From Brasenia schreberi (Eukaryota; Streptophyta; Magnoliopsida; Nymphaeales; Cabombaceae): a stretch of 64,000 bases of DNA. Location of the stretch: the NCBI GenBank assembly GCA_036023115.1, contig JAYKKT010000061.1:10244501-10308500 (forward strand), given 5' to 3'. Every line of letters begins with the position of its first letter. Within the stretch, counting starts at the first letter, position 1. This document shows, piece after piece, positions 62,501 to 64,000 of the stretch. A program made the position numbers and the translations under genes. The notes beneath the pieces are model-generated. The model was not told the DNA's origin. It saw nothing but the letters and a program-made list of their open reading frames with translations, and made no database searches.

Positions 62501-63631
62501 ATACACGTTCTCCCCGATCACTTCTGATTGTGCAAAAGTAGACGTGCAGGAGTCTTAGAATAGAAATGAATATATCTACATTTTCAGTCCTTTCTTTGTT
62601 CTATAACTCGGAGAAGCCTGCGTTACCAGGCATTGGAAAAACAGAAACCTGCGTTTCGGATTGGAAAAACCCATCATACCTTAAGGGCCGTTTGGTTGGT
62701 GGATCTTTTCGAGTCAAGCCAGTGTTTCCAGTGACAGTTCTATAACACAAATGAAGAACTTGAAGTACCAGAAAATTCGTGTTCTATGAAATCCAGATTT
62801 CTACACACAAGGCTCTGGGTGCCCATTAGCTTCTCAGGCCCAAAACTAAGTAGCACCATTTTGGCATTTCCATTCACACAAATACCAGAATTTATACGAT
62901 CATCAACTTAGACAATGAAGCTCCAGGCCCAAGAGTTTCATGAGTTCAGGAAACTTCCACGATGTAAACGGACCCTCGGGCAGAACCTGAGATGGCACCA
63001 GCTTGTGCAAGAGGAAACGCAAATAAACACACTAAATTTAGGATACCAGTAAATAAACAAGAGAAAAACGAATAAGCTGATTGGCATTACAGAAATAACT
63101 AACGTTGTATACAGACATCTGGGCTTTCAAAACAGCTACTGAGAGTGGACTCACAGTAACAAAAACGCCCTTTTATTCCAACACAGTGACTCTATGAACA
63201 TTCTCTTTCTTATTACCTTTACACAAACCTATACACCAGATCCAGAAAACAGGAGCCCCATATACAACCTGGCCAAACAGAACTCCCCACTCTCCAATTA
63301 TTGGCAGGGAATTGACAGTGTGGTGTCTATTCTGTCAAACCAGAAACAAACCCTGACCTGAACCTTCATGTGTTCGTCTGTCCGCAATCTCCTCGTGCTG
63401 TTTATCAAAAAATGTTGGTCGGATGGTGGTCCTCCTTGCACATTCAAGGGCACAATGTATCCTATATTCAATGATGTACAACGTCAAGCATGTATAAACC
63501 CATACAGGTAAACACTTGGCCCAGCACACAAGAGTGGTACGACAATGGAACATCCATCCGCTGTAAAAGCTTTATGTCCCTCTCTTGGTCTGCTGATGAA
63601 AGGTGGTCCTACATTAATAAGATCCATGCTG

Positions 63632-64000
63632 CAACAATAACCAAGAAACACGATGTAACACTTAAATTAAGGGAAAAAAGGGACTTCGAAATTAAATGCC
63701 CACAGCAAATTTATATAGGCTCTACCTGATAAATTATAGGCAATAACAGCAGAAAAAAAAGGAACAAGTTTCATGCCCCCCACAAAACATGATGCAATCA
63801 AACAAAAGGAAAAGAGAAAGTAGATGATACCAGTGCTTTGGCTTTTAATAAATTTGTGGCCCAGGCAGGCTGATGTTAGCTGCGGGCATGGTGTCATGGA
63901 AACCCCTCTTGGAAAACCGGCAGAAAGGTAACTCAACCTCCATTCGTATGAGCCACTGGAGGATTGCATTGAAGTTCAGTACATGGATTTACTATAAAGG
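63632..64000 (-). other. Possible 3' end of a minus-strand gene entering from the right
   Basis: At the edge two minus-strand frames look exon-like. One reads NPCTELQCNPPVAHTNGG then stop, after a TATAG acceptor near 63991. The other reads FNAILQWLIRMEVELPFC... to SLPGPQIY and stop. A good acceptor (TTATTGTTGCAG) near 63632 and a GTAGAG donor near 63725 suggest an intron in the 3'UTR, with the last exon running toward 63100. I do not recognise the protein. Confidence 0.25.

Overview
The window is nuclear DNA of a flowering plant, probably a woody dicot or magnoliid, though the sequence alone does not fix the species. The evidence is spliced plant genes with GT-AG introns, plant-type transcription factors, many copies of an RTE-clade LINE, a non-autonomous LTR retrotransposon family, tRNA-related SINE-like repeats, foldback MITEs and long (TA)n/(GA)n microsatellites. 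There is no sign of bacterial or organellar DNA.

Layout. At 1-4.1 kb lie RTE remnants and the 5' end of a RING E3-ligase-like gene (minus strand) whose remaining exons are not recognisable here and probably lie left of the window. At 6.6-18.9 kb is a complete six-exon gene for the 26S proteasome lid subunit RPN12 (plus strand, 267 aa), with RTE copies in introns 3 and 5. From 19 to 26 kb there is an RTE insertion, compound microsatellites, a foldback MITE and relics. At 26.4-27.0 kb is an intronless NF-YB gene (minus strand). From 27 to 32.4 kb there are only repeat relics. At 32.4-54.1 kb is a complete four-exon gene for isoaspartyl peptidase/L-asparaginase (minus strand, 315 aa) that covers 21.7 kb because introns 2 and 3 are filled with nested transposons. 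From 54 to 58.6 kb there are SINE-like repeats and a recent tandem duplication. At 58.6-59.8 kb is a REM-type double-B3 gene (minus strand) that looks damaged in its second domain. From 60 to 64 kb it is mostly unannotated, with a possible 3' end of another minus-strand gene at the right edge.

The host genes are unrelated housekeeping or regulatory genes and do not form a pathway. The most interesting material is in the introns of the asparaginase gene. Two LTR elements of one family (33772-37743 and 49351-52192), plus a solo LTR, carry no gag-pol that I can recognise. Instead they hold pieces of host mRNAs: an alpha-glucan phosphorylase fragment and an O-fucosyltransferase-like fragment in one, and a receptor-kinase fragment in the other. 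These sit between internal blocks that both elements share, so this is a gene-capturing retrotransposon family. One copy also has an array of mini-hairpins in a 52-bp tandem repeat. Next to these, two RTE LINEs of different age stand head to tail on the same 18-bp target site, which occurs three times. Intron 3 of the proteasome gene holds a 196-bp RTE derivative that joins the LINE's two ends and has its own target-site duplication.

All homology calls come from reading translated sequence against remembered families. No database search was run.
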